Shown here piece after piece: positions 1-10,683 of a stretch of DNA of 38,618 nucleotides. Position 1 is the first letter of the stretch, and every line of letters begins with the position of its first letter. Location of the stretch: NCBI GenBank assembly GCA_004335635.1, contig QAXH01005393.1, positions 5,101 to 43,718 of the forward strand, given 5' to 3'. The DNA comes from Chloromonas sp. AAM2 (Eukaryota > Chlorophyta > Chlorophyceae > Chlamydomonadales > Chlamydomonadaceae). The notes below the pieces were generated by a model. That model was not told the origin of the DNA and searched no databases. It was given only the letters and a program-made list of their open reading frames with translations. The translations under genes were made by a program, and so were the position numbers.

Positions 1-42
1 AACACCCATACACAATCCATACACCCACCCACATGCACACAC

Positions 43-204
43 CTGCATTGCCTGCTGCAGTTCCCTCTGCCCTTCCCCCTGCAGCACCCCCGCCTCCACG
101 GCCTGCTGCGGGCATGTCAGCGACAGCTCGATGGCGGTGCGGTCCTTGCCGCTCTTGCAGTTCACGGCGCGCACTCCGCCCACCTCCGCACATGCCCGGC
201 GCAC
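43..204 (-). CDS. INPP4: INPP4-like catalytic exon with CX5R motif
   Basis: This 54-codon exon is flanked by CAG at the acceptor side and CAG/GTGTGT at the donor. It encodes VRRACAEVGGVRAVNC followed by KSGKDRTAIELSL. The cysteine (about residue 733 with the 10187 start) and the arginine five residues later form the CX5R P-loop of cysteine-based phosphatases. The flanking GVRAVNCKSGKDRT matches the INPP4 pattern (GVRFTxCKSAKDRT, as I recall it) better than PTEN, myotubularin or Sac patterns. Bacterial SopB/IpgD-type phosphatases share the CKSGKDRT core, but the intron structure and upstream homology favour INPP4. The C-terminal tail of the protein should lie left of position 1. Confidence 0.85.
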
Positions 205-1577
205 CTGAAGGACAACACATGCACACACGTCGGTCATCATCATCATACTCCATGGCTTGACATGGTTCGACTCATGGTACTGCAGCTAGACGCAATGTCC
301 TTCCAAAGCTCATGCGCCTGACAACACATCATATGTGTCGCTTGTGTAGAGCGCAGGGGGGTACCATACCACTTGACAGCCTTTTCACGTGTGTGTCGCA
401 TCTGGAGCGCCTTGACATGCTGTAGGATAGAGCAATCAGATCTCAATTGCGTAAGGCGGCCACTTTGCTCTTGCACATAACCACCACTGTGACGACAAGT
501 AGTACCATGAATGAAAGAGATGCATGTAATGTGCAGCCAGCCGCCGCAGCCCACATTACAATCTCTAGGCCAGTTCAAAGGCAGCCACTCCCGCGGTCAG
601 CAGTTCAAAGGCAGCAAGCAATACAAACCCCTCACTACTATCCGCTGCATGCGAACTCCAGCCCCCTGACTCACCAGCCAGATGCCTTCCGTATCCTTGG
701 CTGCCCTCTTCCCCGCCTTGGAGTAGTGTGCATTGAGCGCGGCCAGAGCCACCCCGGCGCCTCGCCCCGCCCGCACGGCGTAGGCGTTGACGGTTTCCAC
801 CGCCTCGCAGTTCAGACAGTCCTGAAGCGTGCGCTGCGAGTCGCCGACGAGAAAAAACCCTAGGCTCTGGAGCACGTTGATGCCCTGCAATATGGGCAGG
901 AAATTTATGTGCTTTTCTGGGGGTTGATTGTGTGCAGATATGGCATGTCAGCAGGCAAGCATTGAGTGCACTTCAACGCGCAGCCAGTGCACTTATCAGT
1001 TTACTGAGTGGCAGGTGTCAGCAGGAGGCTGGCAAGCAGGACAGGGGAGGTGTACGGCGTCGCCGCCAGTAATGCCAGCCAAGGTCAGGAATGAGCGACT
1101 GCCATGACGGGGCGATTGTGAACGAGCTTGCTGCAGCTGCAGCACCGTAGGCCCAGACGTCATCGCTTGCTGCTTAGCATGAGCAACAAGTTGCACAGTC
1201 AGTCAAGCAACATGCAGTCATGGTGATCGTATGGTACACCCACCTGTGAGAACAGCACGGCCTGCAGCTTGTACGCCCGCCCCAGCAGCTCTTCCCGGCT
1301 GCCCAGCTCCAAGGGCAGCGCCTCGTCAGGGATGGCACTACTGTCAAGGGTCACTCTGCGTGGGAAAGGTGCAACAGGGGTTAGAAGGGGTGCGCGGGAG
1401 GGAGGGACTGGGGTGAGGTTTGAAAACGGACGGAGGTTTGGAAACGGCCCAAGACCGTGCCGGGAGGGGTGTGTGAGAGCTCACGAGCAGCCAGAAGACA
1501 TGCAGCAGGTGTGGGGCTTCACAAACGGCTAGAAATCCTCCCCCATCTGAGCAGTCCTCCCTGGACTGAAGGCCATG

Positions 1578-1613
<36 letters not shown>

Positions 1614-4600
1614 GAAAATCCTGGGGGGAAGGATGGGAGAAGGGATTCAGAAACTGCAGGATAACGTCCAGGAGGGAGGTGTGATGGGGCGCTGGGAACG
1701 TGCAGAGCACTTCAGGGTCATGACGCAAAGTGGTTTGGTTGTGCGACGCGGGTTGGCCGTCTGCAACCTGCTGCACCGGCATCTGTGACTTTTCACTCCA
1801 ACATAGGGCCCGTTTCTGTAGAAACCCCTGCGTCCCTGCCTTCGACGCAAGTAATTCACTGCTGCTTGTTTGCCGTTTACCCTCTACTTGCATGTGCTGC
1901 TTGTTTGCCGTTTACCCTCTACTTGCATGTGCTGCTTGTTTGCCGTTTACCCTCTACTTGCATGTGCTGCTGGTCCAATGACTTACGTGATTCTCTGTGT
2001 AGCCTTGTCCAGCGCTAATTGTGCCAGAGGTCGGGGCGCAAACCGCACCTCCAACCGGCTGCTCAGAATATCCAGGGCACCCTTGGTGTCCTGTGTGTGA
2101 GGGGGGGAAAAGGGAAACTGTAGGGATGAGTATGTAGGGATGAGTATGTAGGGATGAGTATGTAGGGATGAGTATGTAGGGATGAGTATGGGAAAGCATA
2201 CCCAGATGCTGATAGTTGGTGAGGCTGGTTGCACTAGACATTTGCAAGTCAATGGCAAGTCCATGGCCACTGGAGCAGCTACTCGAGCGTGCATGCATGT
2301 GCATGTGCATGTGTATGAGTATGTGTAAGATATGTATGTATATGAGTGTGCATGGATGCCGTATTGTCATTGTATGTATTGTGTGCCATGTAAGTCGTTG
2401 TAATGTGTGTCGTTATCAGATGTTTTTGCTAAGTTGATTGCACTGGCGTGCAAGTGTGTACAACCAGGGTCAGATGGGGTTGGCATCGCAAGGGGCCGGT
2501 TTTTATACCGGCTGGGTAGGCTGAAGCTCGAGTCAATTGCAGCTGCAGCACCTCAGGCTTGCCACCTACTGCTTGGATGTTTGAGCGATGCTCAAGGCAA
2601 ATCTGCCAATGCCATGCGATACTGCCCCCTACGTCATCCCGACAACCAGGGCTGCTGCCGGTGAACGGACCGCACCATCAGCACAAGACAGAGCAGACAG
2701 AATAAGCAAAGACAACAAAAACACAGACCAAACAACAACAGAACACAATGCTCAACACGAAAACACATTGCCAGGCCCCCCCTTCACCCATCGCTTTTCA
2801 AGGCGCGGCCCACCCACCTCCAAATAATTGACCTCCTGCAAACGGGATTACGTTTGGGTCAGAATTAGGCACCGGGATTAGGTGAATCACTAGGTTATAA
2901 GATGAGTTGGAGCGCTGGAATTGAGGCCACGTCAGCTGCTCACCACACCATGCAATTGCATTCGCACATCGGGGTGAGGTCCTGGGTTTGCGGACACAAA
3001 CTGGTCCCGGTTTATACATTGCCTCCGGAGTCGCGGGAGTCAGGGGAGTCAGTCCCGGTTTACCCATTGCGATTGGTCGTTATGCCAAGTTCAATTCAGA
3101 AGCCCTTCAACAGAAAGGCCCACCTGCTAGCGTTCTTACGTCAGCGCCAGCTGTGCTTTGGGCAAATCAACAAGAGCCATGAGACAGACGACCGTGATAT
3201 GAGCGCATATGGCGCCTACCATCCATGCTTCAAGAGCACAACAAGCAAGACAATAAAGCGTCTCACAGTGCGCGACTATCGTGCTGGCAGGACGATGGGG
3301 GGACACGGACTGGGGTGCCGCGTGCCGTTTGCGAGTGCCATCAGGAATTGCTTGTTTGCGCGTCAGGAACGCTGACCGGAACATCAGCATTCAAACCTTA
3401 CATCAAGTCCGTCCTGTCCTCTGCATACGCAAGAGTAAACTGAATGACTTGACAGGCCAGTCAAGCTGATGAGAGGGGGGGCGCGAACGTGGATGTGGTG
3501 ATCGTTTTGAAATGCACCGACCTGGCACTCCGGTATCCACCTCACCTGTGACATGTTTTGAAACTCAGCCTTCAGCGCGGTACAATTCATGTGGTCCGTC
3601 ACGGTTCGTTGTGGCTCGTCCGTTTCTGATTGTAACCGCCCAACCGACCACAAGCCCACCTCCCCTCTCACTCACCTCAAGATATGAATGTTCGTTGGTG
3701 TTGAGGTCGGATAGCAGGCTCTGCTGCACGTGCAGAAACGTCCGGGACCTGCCTGCTGCCTCCCAGCAGCGGCGGCTGCATGCGGCTCGCTGGAGACCGG
3801 CCACAACAACTGGCAACGCCTGCAGGGCATCAACAACAAGTTTGTCAGCGTGAACAACAACCACCTCTGCATGTTTGAACAAACTGTTGTCTGTCTCTCG
3901 CTACAGGCTGAATGTTGCTTGGAAAGGGTTAACCCGACCCCAAGGGTTAACCCGAAAGGGTTAACCCGACCCCACGCCCCAGACCCCAAGGCCAGCACGT
4001 CACTGCTGATGAATCCCAATACAACTCAACGCCAGTGGTCCCAAGGAGGTTTAGCATCTCTTACCCCTCAACCAAACGCTAGGTTGCCTGCAGCCCGGCA
4101 CTTGCCTGTGCCACGCAGCAGACGCTGCGTATGCGTATCTCTGGCTCCAGGGCCTCGGCCGTCTGATAGTGCAGTCGCTTGAGGATGGCGGCCTGCACCA
4201 CTGGGTTGTCGGGCTCAGCTGCCAATGCCTGTGGGCATGCAGTCACATGGACACACGTCACATGCGCATCACATGTGCATGGATGCAGTCACATGGACAC
4301 ACGTCACATGCGCGTCACATGTGTTGGAATGCAGTCACATGGACACACGTCACACGTGCATCACACGTGTAGGAATGCAGTCACATGGACACACGTCACA
4401 TGCGCATAACACGTGTAGGAATGCAGTCACATGGACACACGTCACATGCGCATCACACGTGATTGGAATGCAGTCACATGGACACACGTCACATGCGCAT
4501 CACATGTGTTGGAATGCAGTCACATGGACACACGTCACATGCGCGTCACATGTGATGGAATGCAGTCACATGGACACACGTCACATGCGCATCACACGTG

Positions 4601-7600
4601 ATGGAATGCAGTCACATGGACACACGTCACATGCGCATCACATGTGTTGGAATGCAGTCACATGGACACACGTCACATGCGCATCACACGTGATGGAATG
4701 CAGTCACATGGACACACGTCACATGCGCATCACATGTGTTGGAATGCAGTCACATGGACACACGTCACATGCACGTCACATGTGATGGAATGCAGTCACA
4801 TGGACACACGTCACATGCGCATCCCATGTATAGGAATACAGTCACATTTGCAACGCATCTGTGGGCATGGGATCACTCTGTGTTGGTGACTTGAGCTCAC
4901 AGAGCTTTGGGTTAGGGTTGGGGTAATTCAGGACTGACAAACGGCATAGCTAGCAAGGGCTGGGCCAATGTGTGACCATGCATGCACATGCGCATGGATT
5001 GTCATGGTTTGTCATGGGTTGTCATGGGTTGCTTACCATGTGTGTGAAGGAATACATCACTTTACGATCACACGCAAAAGAGAGCGTTTGTTGGTGGCCT
5101 CAGCTCACAGGACCTACGAAAGGGCTGTTTGTGCGAGAATCAGGCCGAGATGGCACATGCGTGCCCGGCTGCAAACGCTTGATGGTTTAGCATCCATTGT
5201 CACCGTCAACAGGCCGGAGTGTGAATGCGCAGGGTTGCCTACCTGTGCTGCTGCCACGAGGCCCGACAGGCCTGTGCCACTGGGCTTGCGCCCATGCACC
5301 GCAAACGCGCCGGACCGCAAGTGGCACGCCACCTGCACGTGCGCGTGATGACGAAGATGGAAACGTGGGGAGCCAGGGAAGTAGGGCCATGAATGCCAAG
5401 GGCAGAGCCATGGGGGTGATCGAGGTGAAGCATGTGACTGGATGATCCAAAAAGCGGAGGCGGTAAAACACAGCATACACCTGCACGTTGGTGTGTGAGA
5501 GTGCGTTTCACATGAAGATGTGATCATCATCATCATCATCACCATCATCATCGACAGCACACGCGTGTCAGTGCACATGCAAGAACATGGTCAGAATGTG
5601 GGAAGGCGTGGAAGTGTGAGGATGGGCGCCAAGTGCAGTGCCTGGGGAATGGACGAGGCGAGGATGAGCCCTTCAACATGAAAGCGCCGCACAAAGCACA
5701 TATGGGTGTGACATTGCGCATGGAAGTGTGACCAGTGTATCATTGACATGTGTGCGTGACAGTGAGCATGGGAATGTGATGCGGGGGATCACAAGTTGGG
5801 ATAGATGGAAATACAAGTTGACCGCCATAAGAAGTTGACAAGGGAGGTGTCATGTATCAACATCTCAAATATCAAAGCGGAGGCGGGATGACCGCGGTGT
5901 GGCGCTCGTATAGAAAAGGCGCAGATCTCTCACCATCACCTACAGCTCACAGTTTATAGGGCACAGATAGGAAAACACCTTCTGCCTACCTCCTGTGTTG
6001 TGCCGTCCTGCCTCCTGACACACAGTGTGTGTGCACGTGCGTTTGTGGTCATTGCCTGCGCTACCCACTCCCGCTTGACGTCGCTGGGCCTAAGGCGAGA
6101 GTACTCTGACATGAAAGACGCATGGTCCTCGAACTGCTCGCCCTGGAGGCGAAGGTACTCAAGTCTGCAGACAGAGCGCCGAATGCCGAGGTTGACAATG
6201 GAGCTCGCTCCATGCATTAGGAAGCAACAAGCATCTTTCAATGGCGAACAGGGGACCACCGACTAGACCAAGCTCTTGCACCGTGATTGCAGGCAGGGTA
6301 AAGTGTGTGCGCAAGTCGTTGTGCATCGGCAGCACTTGTGACACAGCGTCATGAAGCCAGTATGGTTGCTGGGGTCCACAGCAGAAGCGCTGAGGTCAAG
6401 GAGTAGCATCAAGGCAGTGCGTGTCAGGTTGCGCATCGGGGGCACTTTATCATGTTTTAGAAGGGAACAATCAGATTTCAATAACGCACAACACAGGCTC
6501 CTGCTTTATTATTCTGACTTTTCGTTTGACTCAATCGATTGACTGTGAGTATTTTTTGTCCCTGAGTTGCGGAACACATCCCTCCCTCATGCGCATTGCA
6601 CGCATCGATGCGGATGTAAAAATAAAACAACAACAACAACAACAACAACAACAGGAAGCTGCATACACAGCAACTAATTAACGCATGGCTACGCTAAGAC
6701 TGGGACGAACGAGCGTTAAGACTCCATACGCAAGCGAGTGGGCAGCAAATCCTGACGCAACCGGCGAAGTGCAGATGCACGAGTTTCAAGCCTTTTATGC
6801 ACCGCGTATGAAGTCATAAAGGACCTTGGAGTTGCATCCTTTTCGACTGGAGTGGCGGGCAGGGACACCCTCACCACAACCAACAGCTCCGTGCAGCCGA
6901 TGGCCGTGCGCGTTGCATGACAACTCATTGAAGGCCCATGACGCTGATGCACCTCAATAGAAGAGGCCGGCAGGGCCAACCCCCTTTTCCCCTCCACCAC
7001 CCACCCGGGTTGCAAGTTGAGTGTGGAGCATGTTTCAAACAGCTGACTGCCGTCCGCAGTGACCATCAGATTCTTGGTCTGCAGAATGGGAATGCGCAGG
7101 CTGTAGAGCATCAGGCACCGGAACACATAGTCCTTGATGGCTTCCGAAGATCTGCAACACAGGCACAGAAACCGAGTTATCAGGCTGTTGCAATAGTCGT
7201 GTTGTCAGCGCGTGTGCTGCTGTTCCTGATCCGAGTGTGTTGCAGTGCAGACATAAGGAACTGCCAGCAGACATATGCCTAGTGTCAACAGTATAAGCAG
7301 CAACAATTGACGGTGTTGGCTATCAAAATGCACATGGTTGGCACAAAAATGCTGCTCCATGGTTGGCGCAAAAATTCCCTTCTCTCTCTCTCCCTCTCCC
7401 TCTCTCTCACACACACACACTCCCTCACACTGTCGCAAGTCTGACTCACCTCACACCGGGTGTTAACTGGGCCAGTTGCTTGACGGACTGCTTGCCCTGG
7501 TGACGCAGATCTTTCAGAGCGTCCTGCGGAAGCAGCACCGCCAGTCACCATCAAACTCAATTTACACTCCAGAAGAGAGCCTCATTTTACACTCCAGAAG

Positions 7601-10187
7601 AGAGCACCAGGATTGCTGTCATCAGACCATCCGGAAATAAGGACACCATGACCCCCCAGCAGCACCACCAATCGCCATCAACCTCACCTACTGCCACTGC
7701 CACTTCAGGCCAGGAGCGGAGAACCCGCCCCCTTCCTGAACCGCCATGCACAGTGTTTTTGTTTCTACGATAAATTTCAGAATTGAAGGTTCAGAATGGC
7801 CAGGACCGCTTCTTTTCACCAGCGCCAGCTCTTTAAATGATACCCAGAGCACAACTGCCATGCACGTGCAAATCATGGCCAAACCACCTCAAACCACAAT
7901 CAACTGCCGTTCACGTGCAAATCATGGCCAAACCACTTCAAACCACAATCAACTGCCGTTCACGTGCAGTCACATGCAAACCAAATTCTGGGGCAAGACA
8001 CGTCGTACCTGCACATTGACCTTGTCGTGCTGTGCCATCCTGCGCAGTGCGCCTGAGAAGCGCGTATACACCTTGCGCCGCTGGGTGTCGTCCAGAGGCA
8101 GGCCCTGCTGCGAGGAAACAGTCTCCAGGGCTACAACTACGTCCTGCACGAGTAGGGAGCATTAACGATGTGATCAGATATGATGAATAACTTGATGCTA
8201 ACTAACAACCAACTGCCATGATAAGCAGACTCATCATCATCACTACATGGCTTTTCATGGTTCAACCCACGGTACTGCAGCTAGACACAATATCTCTCCA
8301 AGAATTACGCGCCTGACAATCGTTAAGCCAAGAAAGGTCACTGGTAGCAGGGTGCAAAAAGATGAGTTAGACTGGACACATATAAATGTATCAGGTTTTT
8401 GCACATGAGAGTCCCCTGCTTCTGTCTGTTGCCCTGGACAGTGTGCTCTGGCAGGACACCCTGCTCCCTTCACACGAAGGCATGGGAACGTCAACGTTGT
8501 GTTAGGAATGTGCCACATGGTTGCTGGCTCAACCCAGTCCTGCAACACCTGGTCCCACAACACACCCAACTCTGGCGAGTCCGTGTAGCAACGAACATGT
8601 ACTCTTACATGTACTCTTACACCTTGATGAGAGTGTTGTACTCCTGACCAGACTCGCACCTGCAGGTACTGCCTGCCTGTCATCAAAGTCGTACAGCCAG
8701 CCCAGCCCTACCTGCAGATACTGAACGACAATGTCGCATATCCTGACCGCCCCACCCTCCACAACCACCGCACTGCTCTCGGCCCCGCCCGCCAGCCCCA
8801 CGGCCTGACGCTCGATGGCGGCTAGGCACGACCGAATGTCCAGGTGGCAGGAGGCCTGCAGCAGTGTGTGCCCAGCATCATACGCTTAATGACTGAATCG
8901 GTTTTTGAGTCGTTTTCTATAGGTTTCTAAGTCGTTCTCTTTGCCGTTTGTGACAAGAAGGTAATAAAATGTGTGCAACGTAAAGCAATGAACGATGCTA
9001 GAAAAGTAACTGGCCTGAAGTGTGGAGGCGACGGTCAAAAGGTGCTTGCGACCCGCCATGGTCAGAGGCTGGTCGTTGGGAATGCCCTTCCAGCGGTGCT
9101 CGCTCACACCCAGCTTGCTGAGCATAAACCTGTGGGCAAAAAGGAAGGAAGGAAAGGGCTGGTTGGTTGATGGAAGGCACCCTTCTCAGCAGCGCCCACC
9201 CAGAGCGTTAACCTGGGCGGGTGGGAGGGGATGAATGACAAGGAATGCTGATTGGTGAGCAAGAAAAGACTGTTTTCAGCAGTAACCCTCCTTGTCACAA
9301 TGACCCTCCTTATAACAGTGACTCTCCTTGACTGTTGCGCTTATAGCACTGTCATCCGTGGCAGTGGTTCGTGGTCATGTGCCAATATGCACCCATGGAT
9401 CGACGGATCATTGTCATAGTGTTGCATGGGCTTGCAAGACAGCCCATGTGTTGTATTGCATGGGTTTGGCATGGGTGATGCTCCCATGTGTTGTGACGAC
9501 GTCATGACCAATGTGGCCCAGTTCAACATGCGACCGCATGCACATGTACATCATTAACAAGGTTTGCTTATGGTGCAATGCAGGCTTGTCTTCCGTTCAA
9601 CATGGGACGTGGCCAGATGCATGTGATGCAGGGAGCTGGATGTGTGTGTCATGCATGCTTGTGTCCACAGTGGGTGGTGCATCAGTGTTGCATGGCGGGA
9701 TTTCAATGGCCCGGCCAGGCACTGACCTGAGCAACTTCATCACAAGGTATGGTATTAGAGCAATGGTGCACATTCCAAGGTCTTTGAGGCCAGCCAGCTT
9801 GCGTGAAGAGGTAGGTGTGGCTGAGAAGCGCTGAAGCAAGCTGACTGCTGCCTCTTGGTGTCGCTGTTCCATGTCTGCCTGCCTCTGTTCGTCTCCAGGG
9901 CTGACTTGCTCCTCCAGCGGCAAAATGGTTGCTTTGGTAGGGGCTGGTGACACCTTGGAAGCTTCAACACTGACACGGCTGCCATTTGTAAATTCATGGC
10001 TCCTCGCGCTGCCTGAGAGCAAGCTTGCTGACTCAAAATTTCCTTCCGAGTCCATTAGGCTTTGCAGCCCGCTAATTCCGGATTCAAATGCATCGATGTC
10101 GGAGGTGCCTTGGCCCCGGCTGCGGCGCCGCAAGGAGGTGCTGCTAGTGAACCTCTCCTCAACCCTGTCTTCACCCTTACCTGTCAT
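43..10187 (-). CDS. INPP4: INPP4-like inositol polyphosphate 4-phosphatase, 3' end beyond window
   Basis: Proposed exons, 5' to 3': 9727-10187, 9011-9129, 8712-8884, 8623-8643, 8009-8143, 7450-7523, 7005-7151, 6065-6164, 5243-5332, 4102-4228, 3676-3866, 3546-3614, 2818-2835, 1987-2090, 1244-1355, 675-884, 43-204. All junctions agree in phase and give 771 codons before the left edge. The last exons read AYKLQAVLFSQ-GINVLQSLGFF and then NCKSGKDRTAIELS, the CX5R phosphatase signature in the CKSxKDRT form typical of INPP4 enzymes. EVNYLED-TKGALDILSSRLEVRF matches the region I recall just upstream in animal INPP4. The family removes the 4-phosphate of PI(3,4)P2. I see no N-terminal C2 domain; the first exon is Ser/Glu-rich and looks disordered. 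Start uncertain: the frame is open to an ATG at 10463, but the sequence before 10187 is Cys/Trp/Arg-rich and looks non-coding. Weakest junctions are the acceptors at 8884 and 3614 and the donors at 9011 and 4102. Confidence 0.78.
234..332. repeat. Dispersed repeat, copy A
   Basis: About 95 bp resemble 8229-8321 in the same orientation. Both begin with a CATCATCAT run, share GGTACTGCAGCTAGAC in the middle and end with GCGCCTGACAA. This copy lies in an INPP4 intron. The sequence that follows (about 385-455) loosely resembles 6419-6490, sharing the AACAATCAGATTTCAA-like block, so the element may be longer than the A/B match. Confidence 0.6.
1579..1614. repeat. (AAC)n microsatellite
   Basis: About eleven AAC units in an INPP4 intron, preceded by TGTAAA and ending ACAG. 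It resembles the second AAC tract at 6626-6654 in both flanks. Confidence 0.9.
1861..1972. repeat. 35-bp minisatellite, about 3.2 copies
   Basis: Unit beginning GCTGCTTGTTTGCCGTTTAC, repeated at 1861, 1896 and 1931 with almost no divergence. It ends 14 bp from the donor of the INPP4 exon at 1987-2090, within the intron. Confidence 0.95.
2121..2190. repeat. 14-bp tandem repeat, 5 copies
   Basis: Five perfect copies of TAGGGATGAGTATG upstream (in gene sense) of the INPP4 exon at 1987-2090. Confidence 0.95.
2818..2835 (-). CDS. INPP4: 18-nt micro-exon of the INPP4-like gene
   Basis: A good acceptor (TTTGCAG) and donor (GTGGGT) bound exactly six codons, EVNYLE, in phase 0 on both sides. Joined to its neighbours it gives EFQNMSQ-EVNYLE-DTKGALDIL. 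This aligns with the animal INPP4 stretch that I recall as containing GEELAMLED followed by MSLGIMDL. The homology spanning both junctions is the main reason to accept so short an exon. Confidence 0.65.
4239..4850. repeat. 45/46-bp minisatellite, about 13 copies
   Basis: Unit beginning GCAGTCACATGGACACACGT, containing several near-palindromic CACATG/ACATGCG blocks. The last copy at about 4836 is degenerate. The array begins 10 bp from the acceptor of INPP4 exon 4102-4228, so the 3' end of that intron is part of the array. Confidence 0.95.
5521..5551. repeat. (ATC)n microsatellite
   Basis: Interrupted CATCAT run in the INPP4 intron between exons 5243-5332 and 6065-6164. I see nothing else in the rest of this intron. 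Confidence 0.85.
6419..6490. repeat. Possible third, partial copy of the dispersed repeat
   Basis: Shares a block around AACAATCAGATTTCAA with about 430-450 downstream of copy A, preceded by a loosely similar GTGTC...GCATC segment. The similarity is weaker than between copies A and B. Confidence 0.35.
6626..6654. repeat. (AAC)n microsatellite, second tract
   Basis: About nine AAC/CAA units after TGTAAAAATAAA and ending ACAG, in an INPP4 intron. Resembles the tract at 1579-1614. Confidence 0.9.
7381..7432. repeat. CT-rich and (CA)n simple repeat
   Basis: CT-rich then CA-rich tract. In gene sense it is a GTGTGTG...GAGAGAG run that starts shortly after the donor of INPP4 exon 7450-7523. Confidence 0.9.
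7858..7970. repeat. Tandem duplication, about 49 bp x 2
   Basis: Two near-identical units containing CACGTGCAAATCATGGCC and CCACAATCAACTGCCGTTC, followed by a partial third start, in the INPP4 intron downstream of exon 8009-8143. Confidence 0.9.
8229..8321. repeat. Dispersed repeat, copy B
   Basis: Direct copy of the repeat at 234-332, sharing GGTACTGCAGCTAGAC and GCGCCTGACAA, with scattered substitutions between. It lies in the INPP4 intron between the exons at 8009-8143 and 8623-8643. No coding capacity or terminal inverted repeats are visible, so it may be a fragment of a non-autonomous element. Confidence 0.6.
9130..9726 (-). other. INPP4 intron 1
   Basis: Runs from a CAG/GTCAGT donor at 9726 to a CCCACAG acceptor at 9130. 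It joins ...LVMKLL-R to FMLSKLGVSEHRW in phase. Loose repeats of CCCATGTGTTGT/GCATGGG occur at about 9420-9500. No other gene is visible. Confidence 0.65.
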
Positions 10188-10683
10188 GAGGGGATCTACA
10201 GGGAAGGTGCGCCCTGCTGCGGAATCATCGCAGCACAAGGGGCTGGAAGTATCGCAGATTGCTCTACATGGGCCCATCGTGAGGCGCCAGGAGCAACACT
10301 TAGCGGCTTGAAATCGTTCACGTGATGATGGGCGCGATTTGTGTGTTTCTGTGAAGCTTCGAGTTGAGGTTCGAACTGAAGTGATGCACTGCAAAAGAGC
10401 ACGCGAAGCCCAGCTGCCTTTGCAGGGGCATGCCCATCTTGTCATCCCGAAGCCTTCTCGCATCAGCAGTAGGGCTGTCCCTAGCTTCGGTGTTCACCCT
10501 GAAAAGGTGGCATCTAGACTCGCAGCCAGACTCGCGATCCCATCAATCTTCAGTAGAGGAGCAGCTCTTGCAGGCTTCCAAGGTTACAACAGCGGGCTTT
10601 TGGGGTTTACCCGGGATCGATCAACACAGCACAGATCAACCAGCACCAACGTCAGCAGTCCCAGAGCAGAGACAGAAACCAAG
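10188..10683. promoter_or_regulatory. Putative bidirectional promoter/5' leader interval between INPP4-like gene and SAC1
   Basis: The two phosphoinositide phosphatase genes are divergent, with likely start codons at 10187 (minus) and 10684 (plus). Transcription of both must start in or near this interval of about 0.5 kb. No clear TATA box was seen. Both strands have long open frames here, so an extended N-terminus for either protein is possible. Promoter assignment rests on gene geometry alone. Confidence 0.4.

Noticed and set aside
4225..4785. 186-codon plus-strand frame rich in His/Thr/Met
   Set aside because: It is a pure product of the 46-bp minisatellite, antisense to the INPP4-like intron.
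10188..10463. 92-residue upstream extension of the INPP4-like protein
   Set aside because: In frame, but its Cys/Trp/Arg-rich composition looks non-coding. Kept only as an alternative start.
10339..10683. 115-residue N-terminal extension of SAC1
   Set aside because: The frame is open, but the sequence has no similarity to the Sac1 N-terminus and overlaps the presumed leader of the divergent gene. The ATG at 10684 begins the conserved region.
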